Below, one piece after another: positions 9,865 through 18,704 of a stretch of DNA of 64,000 nucleotides. The first letter of the stretch is position 1; each line of letters opens with the position of its first letter. Under the pieces are notes generated by a model. That model saw only the letters and a program-made list of their open reading frames with translations, had not been told where the DNA came from and did no database searches. The position numbers and the translations under genes are program-made. Source of the stretch: Cytobacillus praedii (GTDB taxonomy: Bacteria; Bacillota; Bacilli; Bacillales; Cytobacillaceae); NCBI RefSeq assembly GCF_001439605.1, contig NZ_LMBX01000017.1, positions 53,677 through 117,676 of the forward strand. Reading direction: 5' to 3'.

Positions 9865-9926
9865 GTACTACGACTCATAGTACAGTTGATACAGTATGAT
9901 TATAGTACAAATTGGAAGGAAATCAA
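9865..9926 (-). promoter_or_regulatory. sigma-A promoter and YtrA-type operator
   Basis: On the minus strand TTGATT (9921-9926), 16-nt spacer, TATAAT (9899-9904). Just downstream is a perfect palindrome GTACTA-N7-TAGTAC (9865-9883), and a third half-site TAGTAC (9903-9908) overlaps the -10. Positions suit repression by the GntR protein encoded next. Confidence 0.7.
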
Positions 9927-9943
9927 TCCCCTTTTTTAAAAAA

Positions 9944-10091
9944 CTTGAAGGATATTCTCAAAATGCTTAATAAACTTGAAAAATAGCTTGATAAAATTTA
10001 GAGAATGCTAGAAAAAGCTTATAAAGAGCTAGATAACTTTTTAAGTTTGCTAGATAAAGCCGAATATGTGCTTTTCATCAAATGAAATCAT
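9944..10091. repeat. degenerate tandem array, 21-bp period
   Basis: Units starting with CTTGA, CTTAA or CTAGA begin at 9944, 9966, 9987, 10008, 10029 and 10050, with a weak seventh at 10071. Spacing is 22, then 21 nt each time. Best units read CT(A/T)GATAAA. Intergenic, between the Ytr-like operon promoter and the fdhF terminator; no coding frame is convincing. Confidence 0.65.
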
Positions 10092-10104
10092 CCCATTTCC
10101 AGAC

Positions 10105-10137
10105 AAAAAAAGGAAAAGTGCTGAGCACTTTTCCTTT
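10105..10137 (-). terminator. terminator of fdhF
   Basis: AAAGGAAAAGTG and CACTTTTCCTTT flank a 5-nt loop, with a T-run on the minus strand directly after the hairpin. Six nt past the fdhF stop codon. Confidence 0.88.
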
Positions 10138-10143
10138 AAGCAA

Positions 10144-12207
10144 TTATTTTAATGGACGAATATTCACTGCGCATGCCTTGAATTCAGCTGTGCCAGAGAT
10201 CGGATCAAATTCGTTTATCGTTAAGACGTTTGTTGGAACGTCACTGAAATGGAAGCTCATGAATACAAGGCCAGGCGCGACTTGCTCGGTGACTTTCACC
10301 TTTACCTGCAGGCTGCCCCTTCTTGAGCTGATTTCAACTAGTTCACCTGTCTCAATGCCTAGCTTGGCTGCATCATCTGGATGAATATCAAGTGATTCCT
10401 CTGTTTGTTTAATTTTCACACCACTTGCATAAAAGCGTGTTTGCGTATGGGTATTATACGATTCGTAACGCCTTCCAGTTGTAAGCGTAAATGGATAATC
10501 CTCATCCGGCAGCTCAACCGGTTCCGTATACATAACAGGTATAAATGGAGACTGCTTTCCGCTCGCCTCTACCTTGTTATGATATCGTTCATGCAAAATA
10601 AATGTACCCGGATGGGACTCGTCTGGACAAGGATAATGGAGGCTATATTCTTTCTCCAGCCTTGAATAAGGCATCCCTCCATACATTTCCCATGCAAGCT
10701 CACGCAGCTCATCCCAAATTTCCTCGCTTGTATTATAGTTCATTGGATAGCCCATTAATGTTGCTAGTTCACAAAGAATGACCCAGTCATCCTTTGTATT
10801 CGGGTGGGCATCGACCGCTTTCCGTACTCGCTGAATCCGGCGGTCAGTATTCGTATACGTGCCTTCCACTTCTCCCCATGATCTTGCAGGCAAGACGACA
10901 TCAGCAAGCTTTGCCGTTTCCGTTAAGAAAATATCTTGAACAACTAAAAGGTCTAGTTTTTCAAGCAGTTTTCTTGTGTGAGTCATATGAACATCTGCCA
11001 CTAATGGATTTTCACCAAGGCAATAAAGCGCTTTGACTGCTCCAGTTTCCATCTTATCGAATGCTCTTGTTTGTGTATCTCCAGCGATTGGGTTAATATC
11101 CATGCCCCAGGCTTTTTCAAATCGGCCTCGGTATTCATCATTTGTTATGCTGACGGCACCTGGCAGCTGGTTAGGCAGACAGCCCATGTCACCTGCACCC
11201 TGCACATTATTTTGTCCGCGAAGAGGCATAATTCCGCTTCCTGGTTTTCCAATATGACCTGTTAATAACGCAAGATTGGCAATATCAAAGACATTATTGA
11301 CCCCACAATGATGCTCAGTAATTCCGAGCGTGTAGGCAATCATTGCCTTTTCCGCTTTTGCATATTCTCTTGCTGTATCGATAATATCCTGCGGTTCTAG
11401 TCCAGTAATGACTGCAGCATATTCTGGTGTATACCTTTTCACTTGTTCTTTTAACGTATCAAAATCAACTGTAAATTGACTAATAAATGCAGGATTATAT
11501 AATTCTTCTTCAATAATAACGTGAATCATTGCATTCATTAAGGCAATATCTGAACCGACATTAATTTGCAAATGGCGGTGGGCGCTTTTCACCATATCAA
11601 TACGGCGAGGGTCAATCACTATGATCTTTAATCCTGATTTCACTGCTTTCTTCATTCGATTTGCAATGATCGGATGTGCCTCTGTCGTATTCGAACCCAT
11701 AAGCAAAAGAACTTCAGTATGATCAAAATCTTCTAATCTATTAGTTGGAAATCCACTTCCAAATACAGTTGCCAGACCGGCAACGCTCGGAGCGTGTCAC
11801 GTTCGGTTACAGCCATCAATATTATTGCTGCCAATGACTGTTCTCATAAATTTCTGGGTTACATAATTCACTTCATTTGTGCTTCTAGCCGTCGCAAACA
11901 TCGTTATGGATTCAGGACCGAATTGTGATTTGATTCCTTGTAGCTTCTCGGCGATGAAAGCATACGCTTCTTCCCATGTTGTCTCAACAAGCTTTCCCGC
12001 CTTTCGAATCAGTGGAGAAGTTAATCGGCTCTTATCATGAACATATTCATAGGCAAACGAGCCCTTGACACATGTTTGCCCCTTATTAACAGGCGCTTCC
12101 TTATCTCCGCGTATCTTCACAATTTTATTATTGTCAACTTCGACAACGAGACCACAGCCTGTTCCGCAGTAACCGCAGACTGTTTTTACTTTTGCAGCTT
12201 CACTCAT
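10144..12207 (-). CDS. fdhF: formate dehydrogenase alpha subunit, probable selenoprotein (in-frame UGA)
   Basis: Molybdenum/tungsten bis-MGD enzyme oxidising formate to CO2. Read through a single in-frame TGA (11797-11799) it gives 687 residues, close to E. coli FdhF (715). Seen: 4Fe-4S motif C11/C14/C18/C46, then CNRT-[UGA]-HAPSVAGL with the UGA as residue 137, the exact place of the Mo/W-ligand Sec140 of E. coli FdhF and of Cys in YrhE. Both sides are in one frame with no other defect. A SECIS-like hairpin follows the UGA. There is no N-terminal ferredoxin extension as in YrhE. The ATG at 12207 has GGGAGG seven bases upstream. Monocistronic; no fdhD or yrhD neighbour. A Cys-to-stop mutation is the alternative, less likely given the hairpin. 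Confidence 0.85.
11768..11799 (-). promoter_or_regulatory. SECIS-like element of fdhF
   Basis: On the coding strand UGA is followed by 12 nt, then GTTGCC-GGTCT-GGCAAC, a perfect 6-bp stem (11768-11784) with loop GGUCU. The E. coli fdhF element has the same 12-nt distance, GUUGCA and the same GGUCU. GC-rich codons here (GCC GGT CTG) contrast with the AT-rich genome. Confidence 0.8.
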
Positions 12208-12351
12208 CATTTATCCTCCCTTTACGTAAGAATAGTTGAATTCATTCCCCATCTTTTGAAAGCGATTCCAATATTCCTCACATCACTTCAAAATTCTCAT
12301 AATACACTTTCTATTATACTACATTATGAATATTTGAAAAATAGGTTAGCA

Positions 12352-12392
12352 TTATAGAAAAGAATCAGTCCATTCATAGGGACTGATTCCTT
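12352..12392 (-). terminator. terminator of the ugp operon
   Basis: Minus strand GAATCAGTC and GACTGATTC arms followed by CTTTTCTAT. It lies between the ugpB stop (12416) and the fdhF start (12207). Confidence 0.7.
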
Positions 12393-12415
12393 TCTCAACC
12401 TCAATGTCCTTCATA

Positions 12416-13780
12416 TTACTTCTTAGTTTTGTTTGCAATTTCTATTGCCCGATTTGACCCTTCTGCTGCTTGATCAAGTACTTCCTGCGGGTCTGCCCCT
12501 TGATACAGGTTTTCCAAGGCGGTGACAATTTGCTGGCGTGATTCTGGGAAGACTGAAATGAGCGCTCCTTGTGTCGCAACAGACGGCTTAGTTTGCTGAA
12601 GCTGATCAACAGTAACCTTAAATTGCGGGTATTTCTCCCACTCTGCCTTTACAATATCCTCATCGTATGCTGCGGGATTTATTGCAAAATAACCAGTTCC
12701 GATATGCCATTTCGCCTGAACTTCTGGTGTAGTTAAGTATTTCATGAATTCCCATGCCGCTTCCTGTTCTTCCTCAGCAATTCCTTTTGACATCCATAGG
12801 GATGCACCGCCAATGGCAACCCCTTGACGTTCTATGTCATCCGCATACGGAATAAACGCTACCCCTACTTCGAATGGAGAATTGTTAACCGCAGCGGCAA
12901 CACCTGCAGAAGAATCCATGTACATCGCTACTTTCCCTGTCTGGAAAGCTGCACGAATATCATCCCAGTTTGTTCCATAGTTTCCAAAAGTGCCTGCTTT
13001 ATTCATATCATTTAAGAAATTAAAGACACGAAGGCCCTCTTCTCCGTTAAATACTGCTTCTGTCGCATCACCAGCTCGGCCGTTTTCTTCATTTACATAT
13101 AAACCGCCTTGGGTAGCAAGAAGCTGTTCAAAGAACCATCCATACGTAAGCATTGAAAAGCCGTATTGCTCACCCGACTTTGTAAGTTTTTCTGCAGCTG
13201 CTTTGACTTCGTTAAATGTTTGTGGCGGCTTCTCAGGATCAAGTCCTGCTTCTTTAAATGCATCCTTGTTATAAATCATCACCGGTGTGGAAGAATTGAA
13301 TGGCATCGAATACAATTTTCCATCTACACGGTAATAGTTTAAAATATTTTCTTCCAGTTGAGAGAGGTCATAGTTGTCCTTATCAATAAATGATTGCATT
13401 GGCTCAATATAACCGCTGTCAATCATAAACTTTGTACCGACCTCAAATACTTGTGTGATTGCCGGCGCATCCTTTGTTCCGCCTACACTGCGAAGCTTTG
13501 TTAATGACTCCTCATAAGAACCTTGAAATTCGGCATTAACTGTATACTTATCCTGCGAACTATTGAAATCAGACACAATGCTATCAAGAGCTTCTTGGCC
13601 TGCACCAGACATTGCATGCCAGAAATTTATTTCCACCTTGCCCGGACTTTCCGCTGTTCCCTCTTCCTCATCATTCGGATTCGATGGTTCTGGCTTACTT
13701 TCATTATTCGAACAAGCAGCCATTAACATCATGCTAAATATCACGCTGAACAAAAAGAGCAGCCTCACATTCTTTTTCAC
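12416..13780 (-). CDS. ugpB: glycerol-3-phosphate-type ABC transporter substrate-binding lipoprotein
   Basis: Extracellular solute-binding protein of family 1, 454 residues. Signal peptide MKKNVRLLFLFSVIFSMM with lipobox LMAAC (lipid Cys near 23), then a Ser/Asn/Glu linker and a MalE-like fold (WHAMSGAGQEALDSIVSDFN, typical of UgpB). GTG at 13780 is chosen because it gives the usual KKN signal start with GGGGG upstream; an earlier GTG sits on the ribosome site. Last gene of ugpC-A-E-B. Together with a divergent glpQ this supports uptake of glycerol-3-phosphate or glycerophosphodiesters, but a sugar cannot be excluded. Confidence 0.82.
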   Translation of the reverse strand: MKKNVRLLFLFSVIFSMMLMAACSNNESKPEPSNPNDEEEGTAESPGKVEINFWHAMSGAGQEALDSIVSDFNSSQDKYTVNAEFQGSYEESLTKLRSVGGTKDAPAITQVFEVGTKFMIDSGYIEPMQSFIDKDNYDLSQLEENILNYYRVDGKLYSMPFNSSTPVMIYNKDAFKEAGLDPEKPPQTFNEVKAAAEKLTKSGEQYGFSMLTYGWFFEQLLATQGGLYVNEENGRAGDATEAVFNGEEGLRVFNFLNDMNKAGTFGNYGTNWDDIRAAFQTGKVAMYMDSSAGVAAAVNNSPFEVGVAFIPYADDIERQGVAIGGASLWMSKGIAEEEQEAAWEFMKYLTTPEVQAKWHIGTGYFAINPAAYDEDIVKAEWEKYPQFKVTVDQLQQTKPSVATQGALISVFPESRQQIVTALENLYQGADPQEVLDQAAEGSNRAIEIANKTKK

Positions 13781-13800
13781 TATGGCCAGCACCCCCTATT

Positions 13801-14613
13801 TTACTTTAATGCGCCTTGTGTTAATCCTTTTTGCAATTGCTTTTGACCGATAAACAATAGCAGCAATGTTGGGATTATAACAACAATTACTCCAGCCATG
13901 ACCACCCCCCATTCGGTTGCGACCTCTTGGGACTGGAGCTGCTTCAGTCCAATTTGGACGGTCCGGACTTGATCGTTGTTTGTAACTAATAATGGCCACA
14001 AATACATATTCCATGTCGTTAAAAATCCATATGCCCCTAAAGTGACAAGACTTGTTTTGGAAACGGGGAGAATCACACGCCAAAAGAAAGCAAATCGGCT
14101 TAAACCAGCAATTTGTGAGGCTTCAAATAATTCTTTTGGAATCGTTTTGAAATGCTGTCTCAGCAGAAATGTCCCGAAAGCCAATGCAAAAAATGGGACC
14201 GTCAGTCCTTGGTACGTATTTGTCCAGTCTAATTTTTGAATGGTAAAGAAATTCGGTATCATCGTTGCTTCCCAGGGGATCATCATCGTTGAAATAAATA
14301 GGAAGAAGATAAAATCCCTTCCCTTAAAAGAAATAAATACGAACGCATACGCGGCCATACTGCAGACGATCAGCTGGCCAATCATTACACCAGCTGAAAC
14401 AACGAAGCTATTTATTAAATACTTCATCAATGGCAAACGTTCAAATACTCTGAAATAATTATCAAAGGTAAATGTTTGTGGAAAAAACTTGCCTTGCATG
14501 ATCTCTCCGCCAGTCATGAAAGAAATCATGAAAGCATACATAACCGGAAAAAAGAGCAGGAAGGCTGAGAATAAAAGCAGGAAGTAGAAAACAATTTTTT
14601 TCGGAAAGCTCAT
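13801..14613 (-). CDS. ugpE: ABC transporter permease, UgpE-like
   Basis: 270-residue inner membrane permease with six predicted helices and the EAA loop EASQIAGLSRFAFFWRVILP that docks to the ATPase. MalG/UgpE family. ATG overlaps the ugpA stop (ATGA), and ugpB follows closely. Forms the channel with UgpA. Confidence 0.87.
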   Translation of the reverse strand: MSFPKKIVFYFLLLFSAFLLFFPVMYAFMISFMTGGEIMQGKFFPQTFTFDNYFRVFERLPLMKYLINSFVVSAGVMIGQLIVCSMAAYAFVFISFKGRDFIFFLFISTMMIPWEATMIPNFFTIQKLDWTNTYQGLTVPFFALAFGTFLLRQHFKTIPKELFEASQIAGLSRFAFFWRVILPVSKTSLVTLGAYGFLTTWNMYLWPLLVTNNDQVRTVQIGLKQLQSQEVATEWGVVMAGVIVVIIPTLLLLFIGQKQLQKGLTQGALK

Positions 14614-15527
14614 TGATAATGCACCTTCCTTTCGCCAAACTTAAACTGCAAAATCGTGACGATTAGTATGCACAAAAATAGAAAGACTGCTTGAGCACTT
14701 GCTGTACCAAACTGATAGTTTACAAACGCTTCTCGATAAATAGAATAGACAATTAAATTAGTAGCCTGCGAGGGACCGCCTTTTGTCAAAATATCTATTT
14801 GTCCGAATGATTGAAAAGCATTAATTAATGAGATAGTAATTATAAAAAACAATGTCGGTGACAGCATCGGAATCGTTATTCTTCGAAGCTGATACCAATA
14901 ACCTGCCCCATCAATTTTTGCACTTTCATATAAATATCCATCAATGTTTTGCAGACCGCCTAAAAGAATCAAAAATGAAAATCCGGTATTAAGCCAAATC
15001 GTAGATATTGAAACTGATAATAATGCCCAATCCGGATCCAGCAGCCATTGAACCTCTGGCAAGTTCATGAGGCTTAAAAAACGATTAAACATGCCGACGC
15101 TGGGATGAAAAAGAAAAAGCCAAACAACAGATGAAGCAGCAACAGAAATTCCCATCGTTGAGGAATAAATTGTTCGAAAAAAGCCGATACCTCTCAGCTT
15201 TTCATTTGCAATTAATGCCAGAAATAAAGCAAGAATGACACCTGCTGGAACTGTATATAAAACAAATAATATCGTTGCCTTTATACTATTTCGAAAGGCT
15301 TGCGATTCTAATAAGTAGGTATAGTTCTCCAACCCGACAAATAGTGCTGCACTTCCATGCTGATCTGTTAAGAAGAAGCTTAAATAGATTGTCCGAAACA
15401 TCGGATAAAAAACAAAAACAGAAAAAAGAAGAATTGATGGGAACAAATAGAGAAGGGCGGTCCGAGCATTTAAAGATTTTTTCCAGATGCTTGATTTTGC
15501 AAGAAGACTGACACTGCTTTCTTTCAT
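14610..15527 (-). CDS. ugpA: ABC transporter permease, UgpA-like
   Basis: 305-residue permease of the MalF/UgpA family with six helices and EAA loop ESAKIDGAGYWYQLRRITIP. The start at 15527 follows GAGGTG and overlaps the ATPase stop by 4 nt. Partner of UgpE. Confidence 0.87.
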   Translation of the reverse strand: MKESSVSLLAKSSIWKKSLNARTALLYLFPSILLFSVFVFYPMFRTIYLSFFLTDQHGSAALFVGLENYTYLLESQAFRNSIKATILFVLYTVPAGVILALFLALIANEKLRGIGFFRTIYSSTMGISVAASSVVWLFLFHPSVGMFNRFLSLMNLPEVQWLLDPDWALLSVSISTIWLNTGFSFLILLGGLQNIDGYLYESAKIDGAGYWYQLRRITIPMLSPTLFFIITISLINAFQSFGQIDILTKGGPSQATNLIVYSIYREAFVNYQFGTASAQAVFLFLCILIVTILQFKFGERKVHYQ

Positions 15528-16657
15528 AAAAACACCTCTTTATCGAGGATAAAATTTTCAATATCTGTTGGCGCTTTTATTCGCTCATTCGTTTTGCGAT
15601 CAAATAAACATATGGATTCATATTTCATTTGAATAGGTATACGATCACCAACCTGCAGGCGCCATTGACCATTCCATTTAGCCATCCATTCATGTCCACC
15701 AACTTTAAATGAAAAGATCGTTTCATTCCCCAGGATTTCAACATTAATTGCTTCTACAACCATTCTGCTCTCATGGCTCGTCTCTTTTGAGGCCGCCTTT
15801 ATATGCTCTGGCCGTATGCCTACGAGAACCTGCTTCGTTTGTAAAAGCCTGCTATCTTCATCCGGAATTTTAATTTTACATATGTCGGCAATCAGTATTT
15901 CAGATTGCATTTCATTCATTACGCCTTCAGCAATATTCATCGGTGGGGAGCCGATAAACGTTGCAACAAAAGGATTTGCAGGATGATTATAAATATCGAT
16001 TGGCTTTCCGATCTGCTGAATCTTGCCATCGTGAAGAATCATTATTCGATCCCCCATTGTCATTGCCTCCACTTGATCATGGGTAACATAAATCATCGTA
16101 ATCCCTAGACGCCTTTGTATTTGTCTAATTTCCGATCGCATATGTGCCCGGAGCTTTGCATCTAAATTGGACAGAGGTTCGTCCATTAAACAAATAGGTG
16201 CTTCATTCACAATTGCCCGGGCGAGGGCAACCCGCTGGCGCTGCCCGCCTGAAAGTTCTCGGGGCTTTCGGTTTAAATATTCGCTTAAACCAAGCATGGC
16301 CGCAACATCATTACATCGAGTCTTTCTTTCTAGCTTTGGTATTTTCTTCACATGCAGACCAAAAACGATATTTTCCATAACAGTTAAATGTGGATAGAGC
16401 GCATAGTTTTGAAAGACCATTGATATATCTCTTTTACTGGGAGGTAAGTGATTAGCTTCCTTTTCACCTATTCGCAAGATCCCTCCTGTGATGTCTTCCA
16501 AACCAGCAATCATCCGCAGCATAGTGCTTTTCCCACAGCCAGAAGGACCAACTAGTACGAAAAATTCACCTGGTTCTATCGTGACATTAATATTGGAAAT
16601 GACCTCTGTTTTTTTATCGTAAGTCTTTGATACATTCAGGAGCTCTACTTTTTTCAA
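15524..16657 (-). CDS. ugpC: ABC transporter ATP-binding protein (UgpC/MsmK type)
   Basis: 377-residue CUT1-family ATPase: Walker A GPSGCGKST (37-45), signature LSGGQRQR, Walker B MDEPLSNLD, and a C-terminal TOBE regulatory region. Start is TTG with GGAGGG eight bases upstream. First gene of the ugp operon. In many firmicutes such ATPases are encoded apart from the permeases; here the operon is complete. Confidence 0.87.
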   Translation of the reverse strand: MKKVELLNVSKTYDKKTEVISNINVTIEPGEFFVLVGPSGCGKSTMLRMIAGLEDITGGILRIGEKEANHLPPSKRDISMVFQNYALYPHLTVMENIVFGLHVKKIPKLERKTRCNDVAAMLGLSEYLNRKPRELSGGQRQRVALARAIVNEAPICLMDEPLSNLDAKLRAHMRSEIRQIQRRLGITMIYVTHDQVEAMTMGDRIMILHDGKIQQIGKPIDIYNHPANPFVATFIGSPPMNIAEGVMNEMQSEILIADICKIKIPDEDSRLLQTKQVLVGIRPEHIKAASKETSHESRMVVEAINVEILGNETIFSFKVGGHEWMAKWNGQWRLQVGDRIPIQMKYESICLFDRKTNERIKAPTDIENFILDKEVFL

Positions 16658-16826
16658 CTATTCATCCCTCCATGCCCTTTGGGAGCTTTATAGCAAGATG
16701 TTTATAGATTGGAAATATTTCTCTCCTTCATATTCTAATTACACATAATCTTAAATATGCTAACAATATCAAATTTGCAAAAACAAGGAGTCTTTCAGCC
16801 TATTAAATGAAGGAGAAAATTATAAA

Positions 16827-17672
16827 ATGAAGAAAAAAATACTAATAATATATGGATTACTGATATGTACCATCGGGGGGGGGCTGAAGCCTGTGGCACC
16901 TGACCCTCCCAGTATTCCAGATTCTTTTATTGTCATCGGCCATCGCGGCGCATCTACCTATGCACCTGAACATACACTCGTATCCTATGAGTTAGCGCGG
17001 GAACTTGGTGCTGATTATATTGAAATTGATTTGCAAATGACAAAGGATGGAGTCCTAGTTGCCATGCATGACCAAACGGTTGATCGCACAACAAACGGAG
17101 TAGGGCGCGTAGATTCACATTCACTAGAACAGTTAAAGAGACTTGATGCAGGTTCATGGTTCAATAAAAAATTTCCGCTGCATGCTAACCCTTCTTATGA
17201 ATTTTTAACCGTCCCAACTCTGGAAGAGGTTTTCTCCTATTTTGGAAAAGAAGTAAACTATTATATCGAGACAAAATCACCTGATAAATACCCTCAAATG
17301 GAGGAAAAACTTCTCAGCCTGCTTCGGAAGTATGATCTTATTAACGAGCAAAAGGTAATTATTCAGTCCTTTAGTGAAAAAAGCCTCAAACAAATCTTTC
17401 AGATCGAGCCAAAGATCCCTTTAATCCAGCTTCTCTCCTATCAGAGTCCAGCAAAATTAACAGAAGCAGAAATCAAAAAATGGAAGCAATATTCAGTTGG
17501 GGTCGGACCCAATTATCAAATGATTGATGAAGCATATATTAAAACAGCAAGAAGAGCGCAATTACTTGTCCATCCATATACAGTTAATTCAAAAGAAGAG
17601 TTGGACAAGTTAATGAAATGGGGGGTTACCGGAGTATTTACTGATTTAACAGATTCTTTTTTTGAGGAATGA
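16827..17672 (+). CDS. glpQ: glycerophosphodiester phosphodiesterase
   Basis: Secreted or surface enzyme that releases glycerol-3-phosphate from glycerophosphodiesters or teichoic-acid fragments. 281 residues of GDPD fold: HRGAS at 39-43, PEHT, acidic pair E66/D68 and HD at 81-82. N-terminal signal sequence. A run of nine G (16875-16883) encodes the Gly-Gly-Gly of the signal region; loss or gain of one G would stop translation early. Divergent from ugpCAEB, a natural pair: GlpQ makes the substrate and Ugp imports it. AAGGAG precedes the ATG. Confidence 0.9.
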   Translation: MKKKILIIYGLLICTIGGGLKPVAPDPPSIPDSFIVIGHRGASTYAPEHTLVSYELARELGADYIEIDLQMTKDGVLVAMHDQTVDRTTNGVGRVDSHSLEQLKRLDAGSWFNKKFPLHANPSYEFLTVPTLEEVFSYFGKEVNYYIETKSPDKYPQMEEKLLSLLRKYDLINEQKVIIQSFSEKSLKQIFQIEPKIPLIQLLSYQSPAKLTEAEIKKWKQYSVGVGPNYQMIDEAYIKTARRAQLLVHPYTVNSKEELDKLMKWGVTGVFTDLTDSFFEE

Positions 17673-17832
17673 AAAAATAACCTAGTTTTATATCGCGGGT
17701 TCACAAGAAAAAGTAAAAAACAATTAGAATCTTTCACAATTAATACCATATATCCGAGAGTTTGTTTTCTCTCAAAAAAATAGGTATTTCACAATTTAAT
17801 ATGTATAATCAATTTATTTCATTAGATTTTCT

Positions 17833-17875
17833 AAAAAAGTCCGAAACACCCTTAAGTTGTTTCGGACTTTTTTTT
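17833..17875. terminator. bidirectional terminator between glpQ and the iclR gene
   Basis: AAAAAAGTCCGAAACA pairs with TGTTTCGGACTTTTTTTT around a 9-nt loop. T-runs on both strands; the iclR stop codon lies in one of them. Confidence 0.9.
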
Positions 17876-18644
17876 AACTTAAAAACCCAAGTCTTGCTGA
17901 TATTTGCTTTCCAATTTCAATCATACGAGGCTGAAGCTCTACTAACCTCGTCTCATTCATTCTAATCGTCGGTCCGGAAATGCTGACGGCAGCTGCAACT
18001 TTACCTAAATGGTCAAAAATCGGAACAGCTATACATGTAATCCCATTTTCATTTTCCTCCAAGTCAAGTGCAATCCCTTTCTTCTTTACCTCAGCAAGTT
18101 CCTCAGCTAAAACATTCTTATCTGTAATAGTCTTAACTGTATGAACAGGAAGTCCTTTTCTTTCGAGTATTTCCTGAACACTATCTGCTGGAAGATAGGC
18201 AAGGATGGCTTTACCAACTGACGTGCAATGCATTGGTGCCCTTTTCCCAACCTTAGAGTGCATACGCAATGCTTCATTCCCATCTAACTTTTCAATATAT
18301 ACTACTTCTCCTTGATCATAGACAACGAGATGAATCACTTCGTTCGTCTCTTTTTCAAGTTCTTGTAAAAATGGCTTCGCTTCTGTTCGTATATCAAGTG
18401 ATTCTAAAAGCCTTGAACTCACCTCTAAAAATTGATAGCCCAATTTATACCGTTCTGTGCCTTTATCCTGTTCAACATAGCCATATTGAACAAGTGTGGA
18501 AAGAATTCTGTAAACCGAGCTTTTGTTAATATCCATCTGATTAGCAATCTCTGTTACTCCTAGCCCGCCTTTTTTCCAACTGATTAGCTTAATAATATCT
18601 AGCGCACGACTCACAGATTTCACCATATTCTCTCTTTCCAACAT
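17874..18644 (-). CDS. IclR-family transcriptional regulator
   Basis: 256-residue regulator: N-terminal winged helix (GVTEIANQMDINKSSVYRILSTL, about 29-51) and C-terminal IclR effector domain (MHCTSVGKAILAYLP; ITCIAVPIFDHLGKVAAAVSISGP). AGGAG seven bases before the ATG. It is 60 nt after malate synthase G on the same strand, so it likely controls glyoxylate/C2 use and may be in the same unit. IclR itself controls glyoxylate bypass genes in enterobacteria. Confidence 0.88.
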   Translation of the reverse strand: MLERENMVKSVSRALDIIKLISWKKGGLGVTEIANQMDINKSSVYRILSTLVQYGYVEQDKGTERYKLGYQFLEVSSRLLESLDIRTEAKPFLQELEKETNEVIHLVVYDQGEVVYIEKLDGNEALRMHSKVGKRAPMHCTSVGKAILAYLPADSVQEILERKGLPVHTVKTITDKNVLAEELAEVKKKGIALDLEENENGITCIAVPIFDHLGKVAAAVSISGPTIRMNETRLVELQPRMIEIGKQISARLGFLS

Positions 18645-18704
18645 TCTTCAACTCCTGATTGGTAACACCTGCTTTTTTAAATCAATATATACCCAGCTTG
18701 ATAA

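Noticed and set aside
10144-11706. Separate 520-residue molybdoenzyme gene
   Set aside because: It lacks the 4Fe-4S N-terminus, starts in mid-domain and joins in frame to the upstream part through UGA; treated as one gene.
16741-16780. PhoP boxes (TTAAAT, TAACAA) between ugp and glpQ
   Set aside because: Spacing is 9-10 nt instead of 11 and the repeats are poor matches; AT-rich background explains them.
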